From JBLHKS01 sp047620505 (lineage in GTDB: Bacteria; Verrucomicrobiota; Verrucomicrobiia; Verrucomicrobiales; DEV007), in the NCBI GenBank assembly GCA_047620505.1, contig JBLHKS010000029.1, positions 1 through 50,016 of the forward strand: 50,016 nucleotides of DNA, in the 5' to 3' direction. Shown here piece by piece: positions 33,901 to 42,048 of the stretch. The position numbers were made by a program, and so were the translations under genes. The stretch's first letter is position 1. Each line of letters opens with the position of its first letter. The notes under the pieces were generated by a model that was given only the letters and a program-made list of their open reading frames with translations, was not told where the DNA came from and searched no databases.

Positions 33901-34269
33901 ATGGACGAATTCCCCTTCGACGACGAGCCCGCCCTTCCGGCAGCTGCTGAGTACGAAAGCGTCTTTTCGACCGACAGCTACCCGCGCGAAGTTCTCGACG
34001 AAGCGTGGAATCTCGCCCAGCCGATTCCTGGTAACGACGAAGGCCTCTGGCGCAAAGATGAGTTCGGCGCGTGGATGAATCGGCTCGACTACGGCCGACG
34101 AGGTTCGCAGTTCGGTTGGGAAATTTGTGATCTCAGCGCGGCGAGCCTCGGCACCGGTCCAGGCGACTTGAGACCGATGCAGTGGCAGAATTATCTCGAC
34201 CACGTTTCGTCCGAAACACAGAGCCACGTCAGCGCCGACGGACTCCACAACATGCGGACGCTGTTCTGA
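33901..34269 (+). CDS. Degenerate HNH-like protein
   Basis: 122 residues. The segment WRKDEFGAWMNRLDYGRRGSQFGWEI and the later LRPMQWQNY have the spacing of a common HNH-type family in which a strand G-W-x-I is followed directly by Asp-His; here the continuation is CDLSAAS, so the Asp-His pair is lost and catalysis is unlikely. The N-terminus is acidic (DEFPFDDEP) and Pro-rich. It starts 21 bp after the exporter stop and may be co-transcribed with it. A structural or nucleic acid-binding role is possible. The resemblance is from memory of the family pattern, so it is tentative. Confidence 0.45.
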   Translation: MDEFPFDDEPALPAAAEYESVFSTDSYPREVLDEAWNLAQPIPGNDEGLWRKDEFGAWMNRLDYGRRGSQFGWEICDLSAASLGTGPGDLRPMQWQNYLDHVSSETQSHVSADGLHNMRTLF

Positions 34270-34289
34270 TTCCTTTCGGCGTTCGGGTT

Positions 34290-34317
34290 TTGACACGCGG
34301 CCAAGGGCGAGAAGACT
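34290..34317 (+). promoter_or_regulatory. Promoter of the sulfatase/sialidase gene, leaderless type
   Basis: TTGACA (exact -35 consensus, 34290-34295), 16-bp spacer, AAGACT (-10, 34312-34317), 7 bp, ATG at 34325. Confidence 0.65.
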
Positions 34318-34324
34318 GACGCTC

Positions 34325-37300
34325 ATGAATTTACGACTTTGCGTGGGCGCGTTGCTGCTCACCGCGGGAACGATTTTGTCCGCCGCCGAACGCCCTAACG
34401 TTCTGTTCATCGCGGTCGATGATCTCAGGCCGGAACTCGGCTGCTACGGCGCTGAACACATCATCAGTCCTAACATTGATCGATTAGCGGCCTCTGGCGT
34501 GCGATTCGATCGAGCCTACTGCCAGCAGGCGATCTGCGGGCCGTCGCGCGCGAGCCTCATGACTGGGTTGCGGCCGGACGCGATTCAAATTCACGGTAAC
34601 CACAAACATTTCCGCGATTTTTATCCTGACATTGTCACTCTGCCTCAGCACTTCAAGAATCACGGCTGGCACACGCAATCGATGGGGAAAATTTACCACG
34701 GTGTTTTCCATGTCGGCATGACGCGGAACGCTCCCGATACTTTTGGGGATCCGCCGTCCTGGTCCGCTCCGACGTTTCGGCCGGGGCCGCGATATTATTA
34801 TACTGAGGAAGGAATCGCGGCGGCGAAAGAGGTTTACCAAAAAGTCTACAATCCTAAGAACCCCGGGCCGGACGATTGGACAAACAAGCTCGTCTTCGGC
34901 CCCGCAACGGAAGCTCCGGACGTCGCTGACGACGTGCTCTACGACGGCCAAGTTGCTCAGCGCGCGGTCGAAACTCTGGGCCAGCTTGCGGAAAATCCAG
35001 GGCAGCCGTTCTTCCTGGCGGTCGGGTTCATCAAGCCGCATTCGCCTTACATCGCGCCCAAAAAATATTGGGATCTCTACGACTCTGAGAAAATCCCGAT
35101 GCCTGAAATCGCAGCGACTCCGTCAGGCGCGCCCGCGTTGGCGAAGCACGGTTCCGGCGAACTCCGCCGCTACACGGACCAGCCGGGTCGTGGCGAAATC
35201 CCGCTCGAAAAGCAGCGCCGAGTTCGACACGCCTACTTCGCGTGCATCAGCTATATCGATGCTCAGGTCGGCCGGGTTCTCGATGAGTTGAATCGGCTGA
35301 AGCTGGCCGACAACACGATCGTCGTGCTCTGGAGTGACCACGGTTATCATCTTGGGGAGCACGGTCTCTGGGGAAAAACGACGAATTTCGAACGCGACAC
35401 TCGAGTCGCGCTGATCGTCCGGGCTCCCGGTCGAGGTAAGCCTGGAAGTTCCAGCCAGCGGCCGGTTGAACTCGTCGATCTTTACCCAACTTTGGCTGAT
35501 TTGTCTGGAATTCCAGTCGAAGACCATCTCCAGGGCAGCAGCCTCGCGCCGCTGTTGGACGATCCCGACCGAGCTTGGAAGGCGGGCGCATTTTCTCAGT
35601 ACACTCGCGGAAAGCACCGAGGTTATTCGGTGCGCGACGAGCGCTATCGCTTTACCGAATGGGTAAATTTGGGAACCGGCGATGTCGTCGGCCAGGAACT
35701 TTACGACTACAATTCAGACCCTGACGAAACCACCAATTTGGCCGATTCAGTCGAGCCAGTGGTTCTCGAATCGATGCAGCAGCTGCTAGCTCGCGGCGAA
35801 GGCTGGCGGAGAGAAAAATCCCGCACTGGACCCTCGGAATTGACCGTCGCGCCCGTCTTCGGTGATCACATGGTTTTGCAGCGGGAACAGCCGATTCGGG
35901 TTTGGGGAACGGGCAGGCCCGGAGCGCCAACTTCGGTTAGTTTTGGCGAAGAGGAGACGAGCGTGACCGTTGACGCGAAGGGCAATTGGAGCGCCGAGCT
36001 GTCTGCGAAGCTCGCCAGCGAACAGCCAAGGAAACTGAGAATTGAATCTCGCGACGAGGTCGTTGAGTTCGAAGACATCCTGATCGGCGACGTCTGGATT
36101 TGCTCCGGCCAATCGAACATGCGCTGGGAGTTGAAGGACTGTGAGGGAGAGCCAAACACCGAAATTGCGAGCCTCCGGATTCTTGATCTGGAAGGCTCGA
36201 TTCATCCCGGTGGGAGCCGGTTTTCCCTGATGAATCTTCGCGAATCCGGGCCGGAGAATTTCTTCAAAACGGACGGTTGGGTTCGAAGCGGACCTGAGAC
36301 GACTGCTGCGACTTCGGGTGTCGGGTTCTATTTTGGGAGCATGTTAGAGCGCGAACTCGGCGTTCCGATCGGCTTGATCGAGAATGCGGTCGGAGGGACG
36401 CCGATGGAAGCCTGGGTCGCCGAGAGTGAGCCGGATTGGCTGGACAGCGGCCTGCTTCCGAAGTGGGTCGAAGGACGGGCGCAGTTGAATTTGACGGCCT
36501 GGCGCGAGCACGGAGTTCAACCAATTCCTCATCATCCGTTCGAACCTGGATTTCTCTTCGGTGCCGCGATCGAGCCAATTTCAAAGCTGGGAATTCGCGG
36601 CGTGATCTGGTATCAGGGCGAGTCGAACGCAACACAAGATGGAGCCGGGTCTCCACCGATCGACGAGGAGAAAAACTACGCGCTTCACGCTCGTTTGATC
36701 GCCGATTGGCGGAACGCGTTCGGGCGCGCTGACTTGCAGTTCCTGATCACTCAGCTGCCCGGACTGAACCGGAATTGGGCTGCTTTTCGCGATGTTCAAC
36801 GTCGGATCGCGGAAACGGATCCGAACGTCGAAATGGCGGTTACGCTTGATCTGGGAAACCCGACTAACGTTCATCCAAAACGGAAACGCGAGGTCGGTGA
36901 ACGGCTGGCCGCGCTCGCGCTTGGAAATCCAGGTTCGCCGAAAATCATGGCTTTCGAAAGCGGCTCGATTCTGCGTTTCAGCGAACCAGTGAAACTCGCA
37001 GGCGACCCAGCTTTGATGGTAGCCGGAACCGACCGCAAATTTCGGAAAACAACCGGGAAGTTGGACGAATCCGGCTTGTCCCTTCGACTCGAAGCCGCTC
37101 CAGCAGCTGCTGTGCGCTACGCTTGGTCGAACGACCCGGGCGCGGCGATCGTCAGCGCGGCAAGCGGCCTTCCGCTCGGGCCCTGGCGCTCGGACAACTG
37201 GGCGCTGGTGCCGAAACCAGAGCCAGCACTTTACGCGACGAGTTTTGACAATATCAGGGCCGGCGAATTCGAAACTCTCGAGGTCGAAGGCGCGCGCTGG

Positions 37301-39142
37301 ATCGCGGAAGCCGGACATGTTGAGATCGACAAGGCCCACGCAAAAAGCGGCCGCCAGTGCCTCCACATTTTCGGAGGCGAAGAGCGGCGAGTCGACCTCG
37401 AGTTCGAGTCGGAAGGCTCCGTGATCGATTTCGCCGCCGAACGATGGACGAGCCGCAATCCCTTCGCGTTTCAAATCCTCGCAAAGCAAGAAAACGGCGA
37501 GTGGAAACAGATTTTTGATGGTGCGAAAACCGTGGTCGTCGGCCGCGCATTTTTGTCGAATGTCAGGGTCGCTGCGCCGTTTTCGACGACTGCATTTCGA
37601 TTCGAAGTGACCTCGCCCGAACAGAGCGGCCTGCTGATCGACGACCTTCGAATCAGCAAGCCGAAGCCGATGGAACTTGGGGAAATCACGACGCGGCAGC
37701 CGGTTTTTCCGGCCTTGATCGGCAAGGAGCAGAACACCGTGGTTACCGTCATGGTCAACGTCGAAGGGCAGGTCGGTCAGGCCCCGACGGTCGAGGGACT
37801 GCGGATCTCGACGGCTGGAACTGACGACCTGGCGGATCTGGAAGAAGTTTCGATTCGATTCGCCCGCGAGACTTTCGGCAAGCCGGCAAAACCAGGCGCT
37901 GAACAGGAATTCGTCGGCCAGCAGCTGCTGGAGCCGGGCGAGAACGTTTTCGAAATCAGCTTCCGCCTGAACTCAGCCGCAAATCTGGATCGACGCGTCG
38001 GCGCGGCTTGTCTTGCAATCAAGATTGATGGCGAGTGGCGTGAGCTGGATCAGCCTGCGAAATCTGGCGGAAAACGGATCGGCTACGCGCTTCGGCAGAC
38101 TGGCCAGGACGGCATCAACTCCACGCGGATCCCTGGTCTCGCTACGACGAACGAAGGAACGCTGATTACGGTTTACGATAATCGTAACCGTGGGCGCGGA
38201 GATCTGCCTGGAGACATCGATGTTGGCATGAATCGAAGTGTCGATGGTGGCCAATCCTGGGAGCCGATGCGGGTGATCATGGACATGGGCGACGATCCCG
38301 AATGGAACTACGACGGAATTGGCGACCCTGCGATTTTGGTCGATCGCGAGACCGGCGTGATCTGGGTCGCGGCGACCTGGAGTCACGGAAACCGTTCGTG
38401 GCGCGGATCCGGGCCGGGGCTGGAACCGGAGGAAACCGGTCAGTTGATGCTGGCCAAAAGCGAGGATGATGGGAAAACCTGGTCGGCACCGATCAACATC
38501 ACGAAGCAGGTCAAAAATCCGGATTGGCGTTTCGTACTCCAGGGGCCCGGCAAGGGAATTACGATGAAGGACGGCACCCTGGTTTTTCCGGCTCAGTATC
38601 GGGGGCAGAACGAAGAACCAATCGTTGGAAAGCCGTTTTCGACACTGATATATTCCAAGGATCATGGCGAGACCTGGAGAATCGGAACCGGGGTGAAGAT
38701 CGACACGACCGAAGCCCAGTTGGTCGAACTCGGCGATGGCTCGATCATGATCAACTGCCGCGACAACCGAGGCGGAAGTCGCTCCGTCTACACGACGACG
38801 GATCTCGGGGAGACTTGGGTCGAGCACCCGAGTTCGCGCGGTGCCCTGCCCGAGCCGGTTTGCATGGCGAGCCTCATTCGAGTCGAATCGCCAAAACACG
38901 GCCCGCTTCTGCTCTTCTCAAACCCGCCTCAAACCAGCGGTCGTCACCACATGACGATCAAAGTCAGCCGCGATGAAGGGAAAACCTGGCCGACGGATTC
39001 GCATACCCTCGTTGATGAGCGCGCAACGGCGTATTCCTGCATGACCGCGATCGGTGAGGAGCACATCGGGCTCGTCTACGAAGCGCCTGGCGAACTCTTC
39101 TTCGTTCGCTACTCGCTCGACGAACTGCTCTCCAAAAAGTAG
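34325..39142 (+). CDS. Trimodular secreted sulfatase + sialate O-acetylesterase + sialidase
   Basis: 1605 residues with a signal peptide (LCVGALLLTAGTILSAA). Module 1 (about 22-495): type I sulfatase of the iduronate-2-sulfatase kind, with VDDLRPELGCYG and the maturation motif CGPSRASLMTG (Cys71, to formylglycine). Module 2 (about 505-960): SGNH-type sialate O-acetylesterase with VFGDHMVLQREQPIRVWG, CSGQSNMRW (Ser597) and VIWYQGESNA. A beta-sandwich linker of about 160 residues follows. Module 3 (about 1120-1605): sialidase with a beta-rich N-terminal part, STRIPGLATTNEGTL (Arg of the FRIP motif) and five Asp boxes (SVDGGQSW, SEDDGKTW, SKDHGETW, TTDLGETW, SRDEGKTW). Together they would remove sulfate, O-acetyl and sialic acid from mucin-like glycans. 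Three activities in one chain is unusual. Confidence 0.9.
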   Translation: MNLRLCVGALLLTAGTILSAAERPNVLFIAVDDLRPELGCYGAEHIISPNIDRLAASGVRFDRAYCQQAICGPSRASLMTGLRPDAIQIHGNHKHFRDFYPDIVTLPQHFKNHGWHTQSMGKIYHGVFHVGMTRNAPDTFGDPPSWSAPTFRPGPRYYYTEEGIAAAKEVYQKVYNPKNPGPDDWTNKLVFGPATEAPDVADDVLYDGQVAQRAVETLGQLAENPGQPFFLAVGFIKPHSPYIAPKKYWDLYDSEKIPMPEIAATPSGAPALAKHGSGELRRYTDQPGRGEIPLEKQRRVRHAYFACISYIDAQVGRVLDELNRLKLADNTIVVLWSDHGYHLGEHGLWGKTTNFERDTRVALIVRAPGRGKPGSSSQRPVELVDLYPTLADLSGIPVEDHLQGSSLAPLLDDPDRAWKAGAFSQYTRGKHRGYSVRDERYRFTEWVNLGTGDVVGQELYDYNSDPDETTNLADSVEPVVLESMQQLLARGEGWRREKSRTGPSELTVAPVFGDHMVLQREQPIRVWGTGRPGAPTSVSFGEEETSVTVDAKGNWSAELSAKLASEQPRKLRIESRDEVVEFEDILIGDVWICSGQSNMRWELKDCEGEPNTEIASLRILDLEGSIHPGGSRFSLMNLRESGPENFFKTDGWVRSGPETTAATSGVGFYFGSMLERELGVPIGLIENAVGGTPMEAWVAESEPDWLDSGLLPKWVEGRAQLNLTAWREHGVQPIPHHPFEPGFLFGAAIEPISKLGIRGVIWYQGESNATQDGAGSPPIDEEKNYALHARLIADWRNAFGRADLQFLITQLPGLNRNWAAFRDVQRRIAETDPNVEMAVTLDLGNPTNVHPKRKREVGERLAALALGNPGSPKIMAFESGSILRFSEPVKLAGDPALMVAGTDRKFRKTTGKLDESGLSLRLEAAPAAAVRYAWSNDPGAAIVSAASGLPLGPWRSDNWALVPKPEPALYATSFDNIRAGEFETLEVEGARWIAEAGHVEIDKAHAKSGRQCLHIFGGEERRVDLEFESEGSVIDFAAERWTSRNPFAFQILAKQENGEWKQIFDGAKTVVVGRAFLSNVRVAAPFSTTAFRFEVTSPEQSGLLIDDLRISKPKPMELGEITTRQPVFPALIGKEQNTVVTVMVNVEGQVGQAPTVEGLRISTAGTDDLADLEEVSIRFARETFGKPAKPGAEQEFVGQQLLEPGENVFEISFRLNSAANLDRRVGAACLAIKIDGEWRELDQPAKSGGKRIGYALRQTGQDGINSTRIPGLATTNEGTLITVYDNRNRGRGDLPGDIDVGMNRSVDGGQSWEPMRVIMDMGDDPEWNYDGIGDPAILVDRETGVIWVAATWSHGNRSWRGSGPGLEPEETGQLMLAKSEDDGKTWSAPINITKQVKNPDWRFVLQGPGKGITMKDGTLVFPAQYRGQNEEPIVGKPFSTLIYSKDHGETWRIGTGVKIDTTEAQLVELGDGSIMINCRDNRGGSRSVYTTTDLGETWVEHPSSRGALPEPVCMASLIRVESPKHGPLLLFSNPPQTSGRHHMTIKVSRDEGKTWPTDSHTLVDERATAYSCMTAIGEEHIGLVYEAPGELFFVRYSLDELLSKK

Positions 39143-39168
39143 GCGCAAATCGAGGTCTCGGACTTTAC

Positions 39169-39196
39169 TCGACAACTCCCACACCCCGGCTAGCAT
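39169..39196 (+). promoter_or_regulatory. Promoter of the metallophosphatase fusion gene, leaderless type
   Basis: TCGACA (39169-39174), 16-bp spacer, TAGCAT (39191-39196), 7 bp, ATG at 39204. It supports this ATG over the upstream in-frame start at 39054 inside the preceding gene. Confidence 0.55.
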
Positions 39197-39203
39197 TGCG
39201 CGC

Positions 39204-41108
39204 ATGCGTTACGCGATTTTCTCTGACATCCACGCAAATCGGCAGGCTCTGGCCGCCGTGCTTCGAGACATGCGCTCGTGCGGAGCCGAAGTTCTCGTCT
39301 GCCTGGGTGATGTGATTGGGTATGGGCCTTGCCCGCAGATTGTGCTCGATGCCGTCCGAAAAAATACGCCGAACTTCGTTCTCGGCAACCACGATGCGGC
39401 GGCTTGCGGACGACTGGATTCGAACCTGTTCAACGATCACGCTCGCGAAGTGATCGAGTGGACGCGGGCGGAGATGAACGAGGAGTCGCTCAAGTTTTTG
39501 AACGACGTCCCAATGACGATGGAGTCTGAAGACATTCTCTTCGTTCACGCCGAAGTCGAGATGCCGGGGCGGTTCGACTACATCGAGGACGTTGCGATGG
39601 CCAGCCAGCAGCTGCTGGCGACGGACAAGCGCGTTGTCTTCGTCGGCCACACGCATTTCCCGACCGTTTTTGCCGCAGGCGCGGATGGCAAGGTCAAGCA
39701 ACTGCCAGACCAGGATCAGCAACTCCGAGCGGATCATCGCTATATCGTTAACGTCGGTTCTGTCGGCGAGCCTCGCGATGGTTCGGAGATTCGCGCGCGT
39801 TATGCAATTTACGATTCGGAGAAGAAGAATCTGTTCTTCCGCCGAGTCGAGTTCGACATTGCAGCCTACCGAAAAGATCTGACCACGGTTGGTCTGAAAA
39901 TCGAACCGTTTTTCCTAACCGTCGACGACGGCAGCGCGAAGGGCGAAGCTCCAGTCGAGATCAAGCGCGACATGAAAACGGTCGTCAACGTCTCGCCGGC
40001 TGCTTTTAATGCGAAGCCGAAAAAACTGATTCTACCAGGGGGGATTGATGGAGCCGCTGCGCCGAGTTCTCCTATGAAAATGAAGGTCGCCGCAGAATCC
40101 GAGGAGCCCAAGGCCAAGGTGATGCAGACCGTCGCGCCGGTCGAAGGCGCTGCTCCCTCGAAGCAGATCAAAGTCGCCGCGGCCCCAAAACTCGCGGTCG
40201 GCGACGCCAAATCGCCAGCAGCAGCTGCCAGCAAGGCAACCACCGCAGCTGAGGCAGCCGAAGCTCAGACGACAGCACTAGCAGAAGCAGAAACGCAGCG
40301 CCGGGCGGCCGGAAAGAAGAAAAGGCTCGGAGTTCATATAGCGCTCTGGTTGGTCGTCCTGATAGCAGCCGGATTCGCCGGGATGAAGCTATGGAAAGTT
40401 TACGGACCAGTCGGGCGTCCTCTCGGAACCTCGGGCATTCCATGTGGGAAACGCCTCGTGAGCTATTGGACTCTGGACAACACGCTCGGTACCTCGGGTG
40501 GAGTGAACCGAGCGAAAGGCGGCAGCATCGGCCACGCGGGGTTCGGTCATAACGGGCAATTTGGGCTGTGCCTGCGGCTTGACGGCTCATTCGAAACGTT
40601 CTTCGGCAAAGTCGGCGACTACGGGCTCGGTGCGGATTCGATGACGGCGTCGATCTGGTATCGTTTCGATAGTCTTGCGGCGAGAGCAGAAGGATTCCTA
40701 CTATGCACCGGCGATAACGAAGGCTGGCGGTTTATGAACTCAGGGGACGCCCTCCTGGTTAAGATCATGCAAGGCGGCCAGACGCAGGAGGTCAAATCTT
40801 CGCCCGTTCCAAACATCAAAGATGGCCGCTGGCATCACGCCGTGATCGTGTTCGATCGCGACTCCGGCAAAGTAAAGTTCTATGCAGATGGCAAGCCAGT
40901 CGGCGATGGGGAGTTAGCGATGAAGGGGAATCTCGACACCGATAACGAGCTAACGATCGGAGGAGGAGGCGACGACAGCGTTAACGATTTTCCAGGCGCT
41001 CTTGACGACGTCGCGATCTGGGGCCGGGCCCTGGCTGGCGACGAGATTTCCGACCTCTTCAAGTTTGGGAAGAAGGGCGAGTCTTTAGGGGGCTTACTAG
41101 AGAGGTAA
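39204..41108 (+). CDS. Metallophosphatase-TM-LamG fusion protein
   Basis: 634 residues from the ATG at 39204. Residues about 1-240 are a calcineurin-like phosphoesterase: FSDIHANRQAL, CLGDVIGYGP, VLGNHDAA and VGHTHFP supply the metal ligands. About 240-370 is an Ala/Lys-rich linker. One membrane helix lies at about 375-398 (VHIALWLVVLIAAGFAGM) after KKKRLG, so the phosphatase should be cytoplasmic and the rest outside. The outer part is a LamG/concanavalin-like domain (VSYWTLDNTLG, FSLDGSFETFF-like strand, WHHAVIVFDRDSGKVKFYADG, DVAIWGRALAGDEI). The linkage of an intracellular phosphatase to an extracytoplasmic glycan-binding-type domain hints at transmembrane signalling. Substrates are unknown. 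Confidence 0.8.
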   Translation: MRYAIFSDIHANRQALAAVLRDMRSCGAEVLVCLGDVIGYGPCPQIVLDAVRKNTPNFVLGNHDAAACGRLDSNLFNDHAREVIEWTRAEMNEESLKFLNDVPMTMESEDILFVHAEVEMPGRFDYIEDVAMASQQLLATDKRVVFVGHTHFPTVFAAGADGKVKQLPDQDQQLRADHRYIVNVGSVGEPRDGSEIRARYAIYDSEKKNLFFRRVEFDIAAYRKDLTTVGLKIEPFFLTVDDGSAKGEAPVEIKRDMKTVVNVSPAAFNAKPKKLILPGGIDGAAAPSSPMKMKVAAESEEPKAKVMQTVAPVEGAAPSKQIKVAAAPKLAVGDAKSPAAAASKATTAAEAAEAQTTALAEAETQRRAAGKKKRLGVHIALWLVVLIAAGFAGMKLWKVYGPVGRPLGTSGIPCGKRLVSYWTLDNTLGTSGGVNRAKGGSIGHAGFGHNGQFGLCLRLDGSFETFFGKVGDYGLGADSMTASIWYRFDSLAARAEGFLLCTGDNEGWRFMNSGDALLVKIMQGGQTQEVKSSPVPNIKDGRWHHAVIVFDRDSGKVKFYADGKPVGDGELAMKGNLDTDNELTIGGGGDDSVNDFPGALDDVAIWGRALAGDEISDLFKFGKKGESLGGLLER

Positions 41109-41153
41109 AGTCAATTATTTAATAATTTTTGGAATTCTAACGAAGTAAAACAA

Positions 41154-41702
41154 ATGACAGACGAAGAAAAGAATCAATTCGATGCACTCGAATCGTTGCG
41201 AGCCGCGAACTGGCAGAAGTACGAATCACGAATGGCTATTGAATGGAAGATCTGCATTTCACTCTGGACTGCTATGGCAGCGCTTGTCGTTGGGATAGCA
41301 ACTGGCCGGCTGATCATCGATTCTTTCCAGTTTGCAGCCTTGGTGGGAGCGATTCCGATCGCCAGCATTATTCTCCATTTCGATTATATTCGCGGAGTCC
41401 AACGAGCGAATGGCCTCGATCGGGCGCAGTCTTTCTATTATGAAAACGAACACATGACCAAGCTTCTAGGTATTGAATTGCCGGAAAAAGTCGAAGGTGA
41501 AAGAAGAAGGCTCAACCCGAGTCGGAGTATATTAAGAATCTACTCAGCTAGGTTTCAGCTGGCGATAACTGGAATTCTCGCCGCAGTGTCGATCGCGATC
41601 ATTTACGTAGGTTTGGTTTCGAAGCCCGGCTCTCCGAATCCAAATCCGGACTTACCCGAAGAGGTTGGCCGGCCGATTAGTCTCGGGTTCACCGGGAAAT
41701 GA
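41154..41702 (+). CDS. Small multi-pass membrane protein of unknown function
   Basis: 182 residues. Three or four hydrophobic segments (about residues 31-50, 55-77, 133-157) are separated by a charged loop with DRAQSFYYENEHMTKLLG. The N-terminus is acidic and hydrophilic and ends in MAIEWKICISLWTA, a pattern seen in scattered bacterial hypothetical membrane proteins. The gene and its leader (41109-41153) are AT-richer than their neighbours and codon use differs, which fits recent acquisition. No enzyme motif is seen. Confidence 0.6.
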   Translation: MTDEEKNQFDALESLRAANWQKYESRMAIEWKICISLWTAMAALVVGIATGRLIIDSFQFAALVGAIPIASIILHFDYIRGVQRANGLDRAQSFYYENEHMTKLLGIELPEKVEGERRRLNPSRSILRIYSARFQLAITGILAAVSIAIIYVGLVSKPGSPNPNPDLPEEVGRPISLGFTGK

Positions 41703-41712
41703 CGAGATTGCC

Positions 41713-42048
41713 TCAACAATCCAGCGACGTTTCTTTTGTGTAGGCGCGTTCCACTTTCGCGACTCGAAGCGCAAAGTCAGCATACCAACTTTCGTGCCCG
41801 AGCTTCTGCGCCCCACGATGCTCAGCCTTCTGCTTCCAGGCCGAAATCGCCGCTTCGTCGGTCCAATACGAAACGGTGATCCCCAAACCGTCCTCGCCCC
41901 GAGTTGTCTCGATACCGAGGAAACCCGGTTGCTGTGAAGCCAGCTCGATCATTCTTTCGCCCATCGCGCTGTAGCCGTAATCGTCCGCCAGAGTTGAAGT
42001 GAAAATCACCGCATAGTAAGGGGGCTCAGGGGTGGTTGCTATGCTCAT
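41713..42048 (-). CDS. ABM-domain (antibiotic biosynthesis monooxygenase-like) protein
   Basis: 111 residues from the ATG at 42048, which overlaps the decarboxylase stop by 4 bp (ATGA). It is a single ferredoxin-like alpha/beta barrel of the ABM/dimeric type: YYAVIFTSTL, ELASQQPGFLGIETTRGEDGLGITVSYWTDEAA, ALRVAKVERAY. Members are small heme-degrading or quinol-type monooxygenases or just dimerising proteins. The coupling to the PLP decarboxylase suggests that both act on related metabolites or are only co-regulated. Confidence 0.75.
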   Translation of the reverse strand: MSIATTPEPPYYAVIFTSTLADDYGYSAMGERMIELASQQPGFLGIETTRGEDGLGITVSYWTDEAAISAWKQKAEHRGAQKLGHESWYADFALRVAKVERAYTKETSLDC

